Source of the DNA: CAYVVD01 sp964454975
Lineage (GTDB): Bacteria > Bacteroidota > Ignavibacteria > Kapaibacteriales > UBA2268
Length of the DNA stretch: 64,000 nucleotides
Assembly: GCA_964454975.1 (NCBI GenBank)
Contig: CAYVVD010000004.1
Span: 100,567 to 164,566 of the forward strand
Direction of reading: 5' to 3'
Made by a program: the position numbers and the translations under genes. This document shows positions 25,973 to 34,731 of the stretch, in pieces. The number at the start of each line of letters is the position of its first letter. Positions within the stretch are counted from its first letter, which is position 1. The notes under the pieces are model-generated. The model had not been told where the DNA came from. It saw nothing but the letters and a program-made list of their open reading frames with translations, and made no database searches.

Positions 25973-27777
25973 TGAGAAAGCTAACTTTACTTTTCGTTAT
26001 TCTCTTTATTTCAGTGGCTTATGCTGAAGTGGAGTTTGCAGCTTCCGTTGACAGGAATGTAGTTTCGGAAGGAGAAATGATTCGTATAACATTTACATTA
26101 AACCAACAAAATGCAGGAAATTTCAGAGCACCAGACTTTAGAGGATTCAGCGTTGTAAGCGGGCCATCTACTCAGAAGGGCACTCGAATTGTTAACGGGG
26201 ATGTAACTGTTTCATTCTCTATACAATATATTCTCAAAGCTGAATCAGCCGGAACATATACCATCGGCGGTGCTAGTGTAGAACATGAAGGGAGGTTGTA
26301 CACATCAAAACCTATCAATATTACGGTTACAAAAAGCGGCTCTGCAAATCAGGGGCAACAGGATAAATCACTTGATGCTCAAGCACAGGAAATACTAAGC
26401 AGAAATATCTTCCTGCGCACATATGTAAGCCAAAATAACGTTTACAGGGGAGAAAGTTTCCTGGTAACATATAAGCTATACATCAACCCAAACCTGTCAG
26501 TCCGCAACACTTCAATAAAGCGCAATCCTTCATTGCCGGGGTTTTGGGTTGAAGATTTGACTGTTGAAAGCAAAAACAGGGAATACGAGGTGTTAAATGG
26601 TGTCCGTTATCAAACTTACACTCTTAAACAATCATTGCTTACACCACAACAGTTCGGAAAACTTGAGATTGACCCCCTTGAATACGATTTTGTTGTAAGG
26701 CTCAGAGTAAATGACGGCTCAAGAAGGCGGGACAGTTTCTTCGACGACTTTTTCAGTAGTGGCAGTTACCAGGACTTTAAATACACAACAAGTTCCGGAA
26801 CTAAATTAATAAATGTAAAACCATTGCCTGAAGGTTCGCCTGCTAGTTTTGACGGAGCTGTCGGCGATATGGAGTTTGAAGCATGGCTCGAAGGTGAGCA
26901 GGTAAATCAAAACGAACCAGTTTCATATAAAATTAAAATTTCAGGCAAAGGTAACTTAAGACTGTTAGACGCTCCAACTCTCGACCTGCCTCCGGATATT
27001 GAGATCTATGAACCAAAAGTATCAGACAATATTACTGTAAATGCAAGAGGTATGTCTGGTAGCATTATTTACGAATACCTGCTGATTCCTAAAAACCCTG
27101 GAAAATATAAATTAAATGAGCTTGCATTTTCATATTTCAATCCCATTGAGTCGCGCTATTATGAAGAAAAGCAAGGGCCGTTTAAACTTGATGTTGAAAA
27201 AGGCTCAGGTGATGTTACTTTTGTAAGCGGCAGTCGAAAGGAGGATGTGCAGTTTCTCGGCAAGGATATAAGGTATATTAAGAATACACCCGGAAGGTTT
27301 TATAAAGAACAGACTTCATTTTTTGGTTCATTTGCATTTTGGTCGCTTTATATCGTTCCCTTGTTAATTACAATTCTTGCATTGCTGCTTTACAACAAAA
27401 AACGGGAAGTAGAATCAAATGCAGCTCTCGTAAAGAATAAAAAAGCTAATAAAATAGCCAGAAAGCGCTTATCTGCTGCAAAGTCAATTATGGAAAAAAA
27501 TAGCGGCAGTGGAGAATTTTATGATGAAATTAACAAAGGAATATGGGGATATTTAAGTGATAAATTATCAATACCTGTGTCTAAATTAAGCAGGGCCAAT
27601 GCAAATGAGTCACTTAGAAAATACAATGTAGATGAAGAAACCATTAATGAATTCATCGGACTTATAGAAGAGTGTGAATATGCACGTTATGCTCCATTTG
27701 ATGATGTGGCAAGCCAAAGCGAAGTATATAAAAGGGCGATTGATGTTATTGGCAAAATGGAGAAAATGCTCAGATGA
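25972..27777 (+). CDS. batD: BatD-like oxygen tolerance protein
   Basis: The 601-residue protein has a signal peptide (to about 18), then beta-sandwich domains beginning VEFAASVDRNVVSEGEMIRI and FRAPDFRGFSVVSGPSTQ, the classical BatD start. A single transmembrane helix lies near residues 445-470 (FWSLYIVPLLITILALLLY), followed by a cytoplasmic helical tail of about 125 residues with KLSIPVSKLSRANANESL. The role in the Bat complex is not biochemically defined. It starts at the stop codon of batC (TAATG) and overlaps batE by 4 nt. Confidence 0.92.
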   Translation: MRKLTLLFVILFISVAYAEVEFAASVDRNVVSEGEMIRITFTLNQQNAGNFRAPDFRGFSVVSGPSTQKGTRIVNGDVTVSFSIQYILKAESAGTYTIGGASVEHEGRLYTSKPINITVTKSGSANQGQQDKSLDAQAQEILSRNIFLRTYVSQNNVYRGESFLVTYKLYINPNLSVRNTSIKRNPSLPGFWVEDLTVESKNREYEVLNGVRYQTYTLKQSLLTPQQFGKLEIDPLEYDFVVRLRVNDGSRRRDSFFDDFFSSGSYQDFKYTTSSGTKLINVKPLPEGSPASFDGAVGDMEFEAWLEGEQVNQNEPVSYKIKISGKGNLRLLDAPTLDLPPDIEIYEPKVSDNITVNARGMSGSIIYEYLLIPKNPGKYKLNELAFSYFNPIESRYYEEKQGPFKLDVEKGSGDVTFVSGSRKEDVQFLGKDIRYIKNTPGRFYKEQTSFFGSFAFWSLYIVPLLITILALLLYNKKREVESNAALVKNKKANKIARKRLSAAKSIMEKNSGSGEFYDEINKGIWGYLSDKLSIPVSKLSRANANESLRKYNVDEETINEFIGLIEECEYARYAPFDDVASQSEVYKRAIDVIGKMEKMLR

Positions 27778-28520
27778 AATTGCTTTTTTTAGGAATTTTT
27801 GTTTTTACATGTGCTGCTTTCTCCCAGGCTGATACTCAATTCGAGAATGCCAACGAATTATTCAGGAAAAATAATTTCAACGATGCCAGGCAGATTTATG
27901 AAAATCTCCTCGATGAGGGATTTGATAATTACGAATTGCACTACAACCTCGCTAATACTTATTTTAAACTTGATATGCTACCTAATGCAATCCTTCATTA
28001 CGAAAAAGCACTAAGGCTGGAACCGGGAGACGAAGATATTCTTTTCAACCTGAATGTTGCAAATTCCCAAACTGTTGACAAAATAGAACCCCTCCCTGAT
28101 TTGTTACTGCAAGATTGGATTAACGACTTAACAAATTGGGCTGGATCAGGCAGATGGTCATTCATTTCATTGCTTTTGTTTTGGTTGTCAATGGCATCTC
28201 TTTTTTTATTTTACATTGCGCGGAGTCCTGTATTTAAAAAAGCAGCATTTGCATTCATAGCAGCATTCCTGCTGTTTGCAGCATCGTCATTTTACCTTGC
28301 CAGCGAAGCCTACGATAATGAATCATTAGAGAATGAAGCAATAATTTTTTCAGAGAGTGTATATGTAAAAAGTTCTCCTGATGAATCCGGCAAGGACTTG
28401 TTCATATTGCATGAAGGTACAAAAGTCCGTATTATAGACGAGTTGAAAGGATGGAATGAGATTAGAATTGCTGACGGAAGTGTCGGGTGGATTCCATCAT
28501 TTACAATTGAAATAATCTGA
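27774..28520 (+). CDS. batE: BatE-like TPR and SH3 protein
   Basis: The 248-residue protein has a signal peptide, about two TPR motifs (LFRKNNFNDARQIYENLLDE, YKF-type LDMLPNAILHYEKALRLE), two transmembrane helices (about 127-147 and 156-174) and a C-terminal bacterial SH3-like domain (VYVKSSPDESGKDLFILHEG, KGWNEIRIADGSVGWIP). That order is typical of BatE. It ends the coupled batBCDE set; the next lipoprotein gene begins 7 nt after its stop and is probably on the same transcript. Confidence 0.9.
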   Translation: MKLLFLGIFVFTCAAFSQADTQFENANELFRKNNFNDARQIYENLLDEGFDNYELHYNLANTYFKLDMLPNAILHYEKALRLEPGDEDILFNLNVANSQTVDKIEPLPDLLLQDWINDLTNWAGSGRWSFISLLLFWLSMASLFLFYIARSPVFKKAAFAFIAAFLLFAASSFYLASEAYDNESLENEAIIFSESVYVKSSPDESGKDLFILHEGTKVRIIDELKGWNEIRIADGSVGWIPSFTIEII

Positions 28521-28527
28521 GGTAAAT

Positions 28528-29055
28528 ATGTCGTTTAGTAAACTATTCCTTTTGTCATTAATCGCAATGTTAATTGCATTATCTTCCTGCGAAGAAGGGG
28601 AAGGACCTATCAATCCAAATTTTGATGTATCCTCCACTTATATGAAGGCAACTTTCAATGGAGCATATTCATTAAGTTTCAATGCCCCTGCAGATGATGT
28701 CTCTTATATTGACTTTGTTAATGGAAATGTTACAGAAATTGAAATTTCAGCTACGATACTAAGTGGCAACAATTTCTACGAAATTAAATTAACAATCTAT
28801 GATAAAGGTGATAACAGGACAAGGTACCCTCTTGCAGCCGGTATGGCAAAAGCTGAAGTCATTGTCTCGGATGCAGTTACCGAAGAGGCATTCGATTTTA
28901 ATGCTACAGGATTTATTGATGTTGTGAACAACAACTCAGATTATTTCTCAGGAACATTCAGCTTTACAATCGAGAATTCCGAAGGTGAGAAAAAGTCAAT
29001 AACCGTAAGCAACGGCACTTTCAACTTCATAAAGGACTTTTCTATAATTTCCTGA
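28528..29055 (+). CDS. Lipoprotein of unknown function
   Basis: The 175-residue protein starts with MSFSKLFLLSLIAMLIALSSC, a clear lipobox with Cys21, then EEGEGPINPNFDVSS. The mature part is a single beta-rich domain (YMKATFNGAYSLSFNAP, FSGTFSFTIENSEGEKKSITVSN), similar in style to many Bacteroidota surface lipoproteins with DUF6252-like folds; I make no firm family call. It follows batE by 7 nt. Its 3' end overlaps the convergent sensor kinase gene by 14 nt, so the two stop regions share bases. Confidence 0.78.
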   Translation: MSFSKLFLLSLIAMLIALSSCEEGEGPINPNFDVSSTYMKATFNGAYSLSFNAPADDVSYIDFVNGNVTEIEISATILSGNNFYEIKLTIYDKGDNRTRYPLAAGMAKAEVIVSDAVTEEAFDFNATGFIDVVNNNSDYFSGTFSFTIENSEGEKKSITVSNGTFNFIKDFSIIS

Positions 29056-32000
29056 AATCTTTTGGCAGAAGAAGTTTGAATGTAGTCCCTCTGGATTGCT
29101 CACTGCTGATGTCAAGCCTTGCCCCAATCAGCTCAAGGTTTCTTTTCACAATAGCCATTCCAAGTCCCGTTCCGGAAATTGTTCCAACATTCTTTCCCCT
29201 GTGGAAGGGCTCAAAAATTCTTGACTTATCATCTTCTGGAATTCCGATCCCTTCATCATTTATTTCTATGTTTAAACAACCTTTACTTTCGTAAATCCTT
29301 GTGGAAATGATTGTTTCAGCGCTTGAGTATTTGATTGTATTAGAATAAATATTTCTCAGTACCTGCTTCAGGAGCTTTTGGTCGGTGTTTATAAGGTATT
29401 TTTCTTCATTTTTTTCAAAAGTAAATTTGTGCTTGGCACGATCAACAACTTGCGATTCTTCAATTAACTCATCTATGATTTTTACAAGGTCAAATGCTGT
29501 AGAATGAACATTTATTTCGCCGGAATCTGTTTTGCCAACGTGGAGCACTTCTTCCAGCAAATTTGTCATTGTTTTAACTGATGCCCTTATTTTTGACATG
29601 TATTTTTTAATCTGCTCGATATCATTTTTATTGATCAGTTCTTCAAGCAGAAATGTAGATGTCATAATTACAGTTAGCGGAGTTCTGTATTCGTGGGAAA
29701 TCATAGAGATGAAACGAGTCTTTAATTCATTTAGCTTTTTCTCTTTTTCGAATGCCTGGGTTATTTCCTCTTTCGCCTGGAGCAATTCGTCTTCAGCTTT
29801 GCGCCTTATAAGGATCTCAGATTTTAACTGGTCCATTGCCGATTTCAGGCTGTCAGTCCTTTCATTTACTCTTATTTCAAGCTCTGTGTTCAGTTCTATA
29901 ATTTTCTGTTCACTAACCTTCCTCTCAGTTATATCAGAAATAACGAGAAGGTACTGCATTACATTTCCATTTTCATTTCTTATTGCTCTTGAAATAAGCG
30001 ACCCGTATTTAATTTCTCCCGATTTTGTTATCAATTCAAGTTCATAGTTACCGGCAATCCTTCCATGGAGATAATCATCAAATTGGGATTCAATTTTTTT
30101 CTCAGTGTAATCGGAGAAAATATCTAAATCGTTGAACCTTCGGCCTGTAATTTCTTTTGGTGAAAGTTCAAACCATTCGCTTATCCTGTCGTTAATTTCA
30201 ATAATGCAGCCCTGCTTATCCACAAGAGCGATAATATCGGGCGAGGTTTGAAAAATATTCCTGTATTTTAGTTCACTCTTCCTTGTTTCCTCTTCTGCGG
30301 AAAGCCTCTGTGTGATATCTCTGATAATTACCTGCAGAAATACCTCCCCTTTCAATTCAATTGAATTGAGGGATATTTCGGCATCAAATAACTCACCGGT
30401 TTTTTTATTGTGCTTCCAGTAAAAAAACTGGGGGATACTGTCAATAGCTCTTTCAATTAATTCTCTTGCTTTTGTTGAGGATTGCCTGCCATCAGGTTGA
30501 AATGCTGGTGAGAAATCAACAGGTGAACAAAGCAATAAGTCTTCCCGGCTGCAATTGAAAATATCCAGGGCTTTTTCATTGCAATCGAGGAACTTCTCTG
30601 TATCCATAAGCAAGATACCGTCATTTGCATTGTCAACGAGTTTGCGGTTGCGCTCTTCGCTTTCAATTAATGCATCATATGCGTACTTGTTTTCTGTAAT
30701 ATCCTCTGCAAAGCAAAGCAAGGCCTCTTTGGCATCCCATGTGATTCTTATACCTTTAATTCGTAGCCAGCGTTTATAAGCATGCTTATTCAGGAATTGA
30801 GCTTCAATAACTGAGCCGTTGCCTCTTTCTTCCAAGGCTAACTCAATAAAGTTTTCAAACATTGAGCGTTCTTCATAATTCACCAGTTCAACAACGTTTT
30901 TTGCACTGAGTTCCTGGTTGCTGAACCGTGTAAAGTTGAGGAACATCTGGTTATAAAAGATCAATTTATTGCCCTTTATAACAAAGATGGCTTCGAGAGA
31001 ATTGTCAACTATATGCCTGTATTTTTGCTCGGAATCCCGAAGAGCTTTCTCCATCAAGCGTCGTTTTGATATGTCTCTGATTACCAGGAAAACACAATCT
31101 GATTCGCCAATCTTTAATAACCTTGCAGATACAATTGCTTCAAATGAATTATTGTTATTTGTATTGAAACTGGTTTCGAAGCTTTTGACCTCATTTTCTC
31201 CTCTAAGTTTGTCAAAAAATGCGATTTTATCTCCGGCATTTTTCCAAAGGTTATATTCCTTAGTTGTATACCCTACTAACTTTTCCCTGTCAAAGCCTGT
31301 CAATTGTGAGAACCGGTTATTAACATCGAGATATTTTCCGGTATTAAGGTCAATAAAGCAAAGTGCGTGCGGAGAGTTTATAAATGCCGTTTCGAACTTT
31401 TTCTCGTATTCCTTAATTAAAGAAGTTAACTTCTTTAGTTCAGTAACATCAAGGATTGTAGTTATGGTATGTATACGCCCGTTAATATTTTTGACTGATG
31501 TTGAATTCATGAAAACCGGCCTTCTACCGCCACCTTTCGTAACAATTCGAATTTCATTTCTTTTGGAAATAACTTCTCCCTGTAATCTCGCCCTATAGCG
31601 ATCTTCTGTACGCTGCATTTCTTCCGGGTCAATAAATTGCCTGAAGTCTTTATTGATGCATTCATCAATAGTAAAACCGGAAATCCTTGCTGCTTCTTCA
31701 TTTACATAAATTATCTTAAAATTATCATCGATAATGGCTATCCCTTCATGCGAGGATTCAGCAACCGAGCGAAACAAGTCTTCTCGTTCAGCAAGAATCC
31801 TGCTGAGTATGTCTTTCTCTTCTATTTCATTTGAAAGTTGCTTATTAAGTAAAAGATAATCATGAGTTCTTTTGCTTACCCTGCTTTCAAGCTCTTCATT
31901 TAATACTCTGGAATTGTCCTGCTCTATCCTGAGCTGCTTCTGGAGAATAAAATCCCTTCGAGCGGAATATTCTATAAAATAGCAGGCTCCCATTGCCAGG

Positions 32001-32578
32001 AAATTCGTAGAAATAATGAAATAATTATTAAGCAGAAAATATACCGGGTGCGGATCTATTAAAACACTCGAATAAATCAAATATCCAAAGCAAATCAGAA
32101 TACCTCCAATTGAGGCATATACAAACCTTGCTTTGCTAATGGTATAAGAGAATATTATTACAATTATGCCGCTAATTACGTGAAATTGATTATCAACTCT
32201 GTCTAATATATTGATTAGCACAGCTACATTTCCAATTATGGCAATCCCGATCGCTAATATTACCTGGAAGTTCCTTTTAAAAAAATTGCTGTAAGAAAGA
32301 ACAAATAAAACAATGAATGCAGGGAAAAGGACTAACAAACGAATTAACCATGATTCGTATGTAGTTTCAACGATTAATGCCTTTAGAAAAACAAATGTTA
32401 AAAGAAATACGAAACCCAGGATTAATGTCAGTCTGAATTGTGGCAGTGAACGCTCGGTATAATAATCATAAAATTCCTTTTCATTCCCATCGCGAAAAAA
32501 AAGGAAAAAAGGATTAATATCCAGATGAACACCGGATTTGTCTTTTCCGAAGAGTAATTTTCTTAATCCAATCATCAA
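29042..32578 (-). CDS. Membrane-anchored multi-PAS sensor histidine kinase
   Basis: The 1,178-residue protein begins with about six hydrophobic segments (roughly 45-215), a coiled coil with ELESRVSKRTHDYLLLNKQL, and about five PAS/PAC domains between 260 and 890 (SSHEGIAIIDDNFKIIYVNE, LTGFDREKLVGYT, DNANDGILLMD, TSPDIIALVDKQGCIIEIN). A second coiled coil precedes a HisKA domain with the phospho-accepting His962 in SHEYRTPL. A HATPase_c domain follows, with N box NIYSNTIKY, DEGIGIP and GTGLGMAI. No receiver domain or adjacent response regulator is present, so it must signal to a distant partner. Its signal is unknown. Confidence 0.93.
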   Translation of the reverse strand: MMIGLRKLLFGKDKSGVHLDINPFFLFFRDGNEKEFYDYYTERSLPQFRLTLILGFVFLLTFVFLKALIVETTYESWLIRLLVLFPAFIVLFVLSYSNFFKRNFQVILAIGIAIIGNVAVLINILDRVDNQFHVISGIIVIIFSYTISKARFVYASIGGILICFGYLIYSSVLIDPHPVYFLLNNYFIISTNFLAMGACYFIEYSARRDFILQKQLRIEQDNSRVLNEELESRVSKRTHDYLLLNKQLSNEIEEKDILSRILAEREDLFRSVAESSHEGIAIIDDNFKIIYVNEEAARISGFTIDECINKDFRQFIDPEEMQRTEDRYRARLQGEVISKRNEIRIVTKGGGRRPVFMNSTSVKNINGRIHTITTILDVTELKKLTSLIKEYEKKFETAFINSPHALCFIDLNTGKYLDVNNRFSQLTGFDREKLVGYTTKEYNLWKNAGDKIAFFDKLRGENEVKSFETSFNTNNNNSFEAIVSARLLKIGESDCVFLVIRDISKRRLMEKALRDSEQKYRHIVDNSLEAIFVIKGNKLIFYNQMFLNFTRFSNQELSAKNVVELVNYEERSMFENFIELALEERGNGSVIEAQFLNKHAYKRWLRIKGIRITWDAKEALLCFAEDITENKYAYDALIESEERNRKLVDNANDGILLMDTEKFLDCNEKALDIFNCSREDLLLCSPVDFSPAFQPDGRQSSTKARELIERAIDSIPQFFYWKHNKKTGELFDAEISLNSIELKGEVFLQVIIRDITQRLSAEEETRKSELKYRNIFQTSPDIIALVDKQGCIIEINDRISEWFELSPKEITGRRFNDLDIFSDYTEKKIESQFDDYLHGRIAGNYELELITKSGEIKYGSLISRAIRNENGNVMQYLLVISDITERKVSEQKIIELNTELEIRVNERTDSLKSAMDQLKSEILIRRKAEDELLQAKEEITQAFEKEKKLNELKTRFISMISHEYRTPLTVIMTSTFLLEELINKNDIEQIKKYMSKIRASVKTMTNLLEEVLHVGKTDSGEINVHSTAFDLVKIIDELIEESQVVDRAKHKFTFEKNEEKYLINTDQKLLKQVLRNIYSNTIKYSSAETIISTRIYESKGCLNIEINDEGIGIPEDDKSRIFEPFHRGKNVGTISGTGLGMAIVKRNLELIGARLDISSEQSRGTTFKLLLPKDFRKL

Positions 32579-32671
32579 TTATTCACAATTGATACTTTTT
32601 AATATAACCAATCTTAGGATTGAATTAAATTAATTTCGGGTTAAGTTTTGAAATTGAATCTTAATCTGTTT

Positions 32672-33121
32672 TTAACCGCGAAGTTTGTCAAGCAAGGCGC
32701 TCAACTGGTTGGCTTCCTTTTCGCTAAGTTTTTTGACATTTTCCTCAATTGAAGGAATACGCTTATCAATTTTTTTTAGGAGAGCAAGACCTTCATCAGT
32801 TATAATTACGTCAACCCTGCGGCGATCATCGTCGCACTGAGTACGTTTTATAAAGCCTTTTTGGCGAAGCTTTTCTACAAGACGTGAAGCATTGGACATA
32901 CGGTCGAGCATGCGTTCCTGTAGCAGTGATATAGTGACAGGGTTGGGGTGTTGCCCCCGGAGTATCCTCAATATGTTATACTGCTGGGATGATATTCCGT
33001 ATGGCTTCAGGAAATGGTGGTTAATGGCATTTAGCCAACCGCTCGTGAAAAGGATATTCACTAATACCTTTTGGTATGGTGTAGTGAAATTCTTTTGTTT
33101 GATTTCGTCTTCTATATTCAT
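32672..33121 (-). CDS. MarR-family transcriptional regulator
   Basis: From ATG 33121 the protein is 149 residues; the longer frame from 33205 has no credible start. It has a winged helix with QQYNILRILRGQHPNPVTIS, the recognition helix region DRMSNASRLVEKLRQKGFI and the wing DRRRVDVIITDEGLALL, as in MarR regulators, which bind palindromic operators as dimers and respond to small ligands. It lies between a sensor kinase and tryptophanase on the same strand but is separated from both, so its target is unclear. Regulation of tnaA is possible but unproven. Confidence 0.9.
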   Translation of the reverse strand: MNIEDEIKQKNFTTPYQKVLVNILFTSGWLNAINHHFLKPYGISSQQYNILRILRGQHPNPVTISLLQERMLDRMSNASRLVEKLRQKGFIKRTQCDDDRRRVDVIITDEGLALLKKIDKRIPSIEENVKKLSEKEANQLSALLDKLRG

Positions 33122-33263
33122 TGTATATTTGATGTCGAAACAATAGTTGTAAACACAGTGACTAAACGTGTAGCAATAATAAATATTTTCACGACTTTTT
33201 AGCAAGCGTTAAAAAGCAAAGAAATATATAAGGCTCTGAAATAAAAAGACTTGATAAGTTAAA

Positions 33264-34634
33264 TTACATATACTCCATTCTCACAGTGAAATGGCGCAGG
33301 AACTCCGCCTGCCAGTAGATTCTCATTTTGCGGAGTTTGTCCCGCTCGTTGAATACATCAATGATGGCTTCCGCTGTGTATTCGATATGGCTTTTTGTAT
33401 ATACCCTTCGTGGTATTGCAAACCTCACAAGTTCCATAGGCGGAGCGATGTGTTTCCCGGATTCATCCGTTTTGCCAAACATTACTGAGCCTATTTCCAC
33501 CGAGCGAATACCACCTTTCAGGTAAACCTCGTTGGAAATTGTCCAGCCGGGGAAGAACTCCGAGCCGATATGAGGGGCAAAACGTTTTCCATCAAGGTAA
33601 ACAGCGTGGCCCCCTGTAGGTACAAGAATTGGCACACCTGCTTCAAGAAGTAAGTCTCCCATGTATCTTACCTGGCCAATTCGATACTTCAGGTAATTCT
33701 CGTCCATCACTTCTTCAAAGCCTATTGCCAATGCTTCCAAATCACGGCGTGCAAGGCCGCCGTATGTAATAAATCCTTCGGTGATTATAAGAAGTGTTTT
33801 GATTTTTTCTGCAAGGCGGTCATTATTGGTTGCAATAAACCCGCCTGTATTGGAAAGGCCGTCCTTTTTTGCACTCATAGTAGCGCCATCTGCATAGGAG
33901 AACATCTCCCTGGCAATTTCTATCACAGACTTATCAGAATAGCCTTCTTCGCGTTGCTTAATAAAGTATGAATTCTCTGCAAAACGGCAGCAATCCAGGA
34001 ATAGGGGAATGTCATATTCGTCGAGAAGGGCTTTTGTTTCGCGGATATTTTGCATAGATACGGGCTGTCCGCCGCCGCTGTTATTAGTAACAGTTATCAT
34101 GCAAAGCGGGATTTGTTTTTTACCGTACTTCTCAAGGACATCCCTTAGCTTATCAAGGTCCATGTTCCCTTTGAAATCAGCTTCGATATCGGGGTGCGTG
34201 CCAATGTCAGTAGGCAGGTCAATTGGGATTGCCTTTGAAAACTCAATATTTCCACGTGTTGTGTCAAAATGAGTATTGTTTGGAATAACCTTGTGTTCAC
34301 CTCCTCGTAAAGTGAAGAGAATCCGTTCGGCTGCACGTCCCTGGTGCGTCGGTATAATATGTTTAAATCCGGTAATATTCCTGACAGCATCTTCAAATTT
34401 ATAGTAGCTTTTAGACCCGGCATATGCTTCATCCCCGTCAATCAGGCCTGCCCACTGGCGGCTGCTCATGGCAGTAGTCCCGCTGTCTGTCAGCATGTCG
34501 ACTGTTATGTGGTCTGAATGGAGGAAGAAAGGATTATAATAAGCATCAGCAAGGTATTTTTCTCTTTGTTCCCTTGTTGTAATCGGAATTGATTCCACGG
34601 ATTTTATTTTGAATGGCTCTATCTGTGTCTTCAT
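33264..34634 (-). CDS. tnaA: Tryptophanase (beta-eliminating lyase family)
   Basis: The protein is 456 residues from ATG 34634. It has the family motifs LTDSGTTAMSSRQWAG, GDEAYAGSKSYY, PTHQGRAAE and the PLP-lysine site MSAKKD (Lys257). Tryptophanase and tyrosine phenol-lyase differ at two positions. Here FDTTRG places Asp124, as in tryptophanase, and SVEIGS places Ile381 where tyrosine phenol-lyase has its key Arg. Both favour tryptophanase, which splits L-tryptophan to indole, pyruvate and ammonia, though PRRVYT resembles the tyrosine enzyme. No leader tnaC or transporter gene is adjacent. Confidence 0.85.
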   Translation of the reverse strand: MKTQIEPFKIKSVESIPITTREQREKYLADAYYNPFFLHSDHITVDMLTDSGTTAMSSRQWAGLIDGDEAYAGSKSYYKFEDAVRNITGFKHIIPTHQGRAAERILFTLRGGEHKVIPNNTHFDTTRGNIEFSKAIPIDLPTDIGTHPDIEADFKGNMDLDKLRDVLEKYGKKQIPLCMITVTNNSGGGQPVSMQNIRETKALLDEYDIPLFLDCCRFAENSYFIKQREEGYSDKSVIEIAREMFSYADGATMSAKKDGLSNTGGFIATNNDRLAEKIKTLLIITEGFITYGGLARRDLEALAIGFEEVMDENYLKYRIGQVRYMGDLLLEAGVPILVPTGGHAVYLDGKRFAPHIGSEFFPGWTISNEVYLKGGIRSVEIGSVMFGKTDESGKHIAPPMELVRFAIPRRVYTKSHIEYTAEAIIDVFNERDKLRKMRIYWQAEFLRHFTVRMEYM

Positions 34635-34731
34635 CGCCTGTCCTTTAATATCTATTTTGCCTTTTGGCAAAGATAAGATTTTGGAAGGACAGAAACAGTT
34701 TTAAGTCAATTTCATAACTTGGGTGTGGGAA

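Noticed and set aside
29532..31598. Long open frames on the plus strand (171 and 209 codons) inside the sensor kinase gene
   Set aside because: They are antisense to a well-supported multi-PAS histidine kinase, have Ser/Ile/Phe-rich composition typical of reverse-frame translation, and show no start signal or domain.
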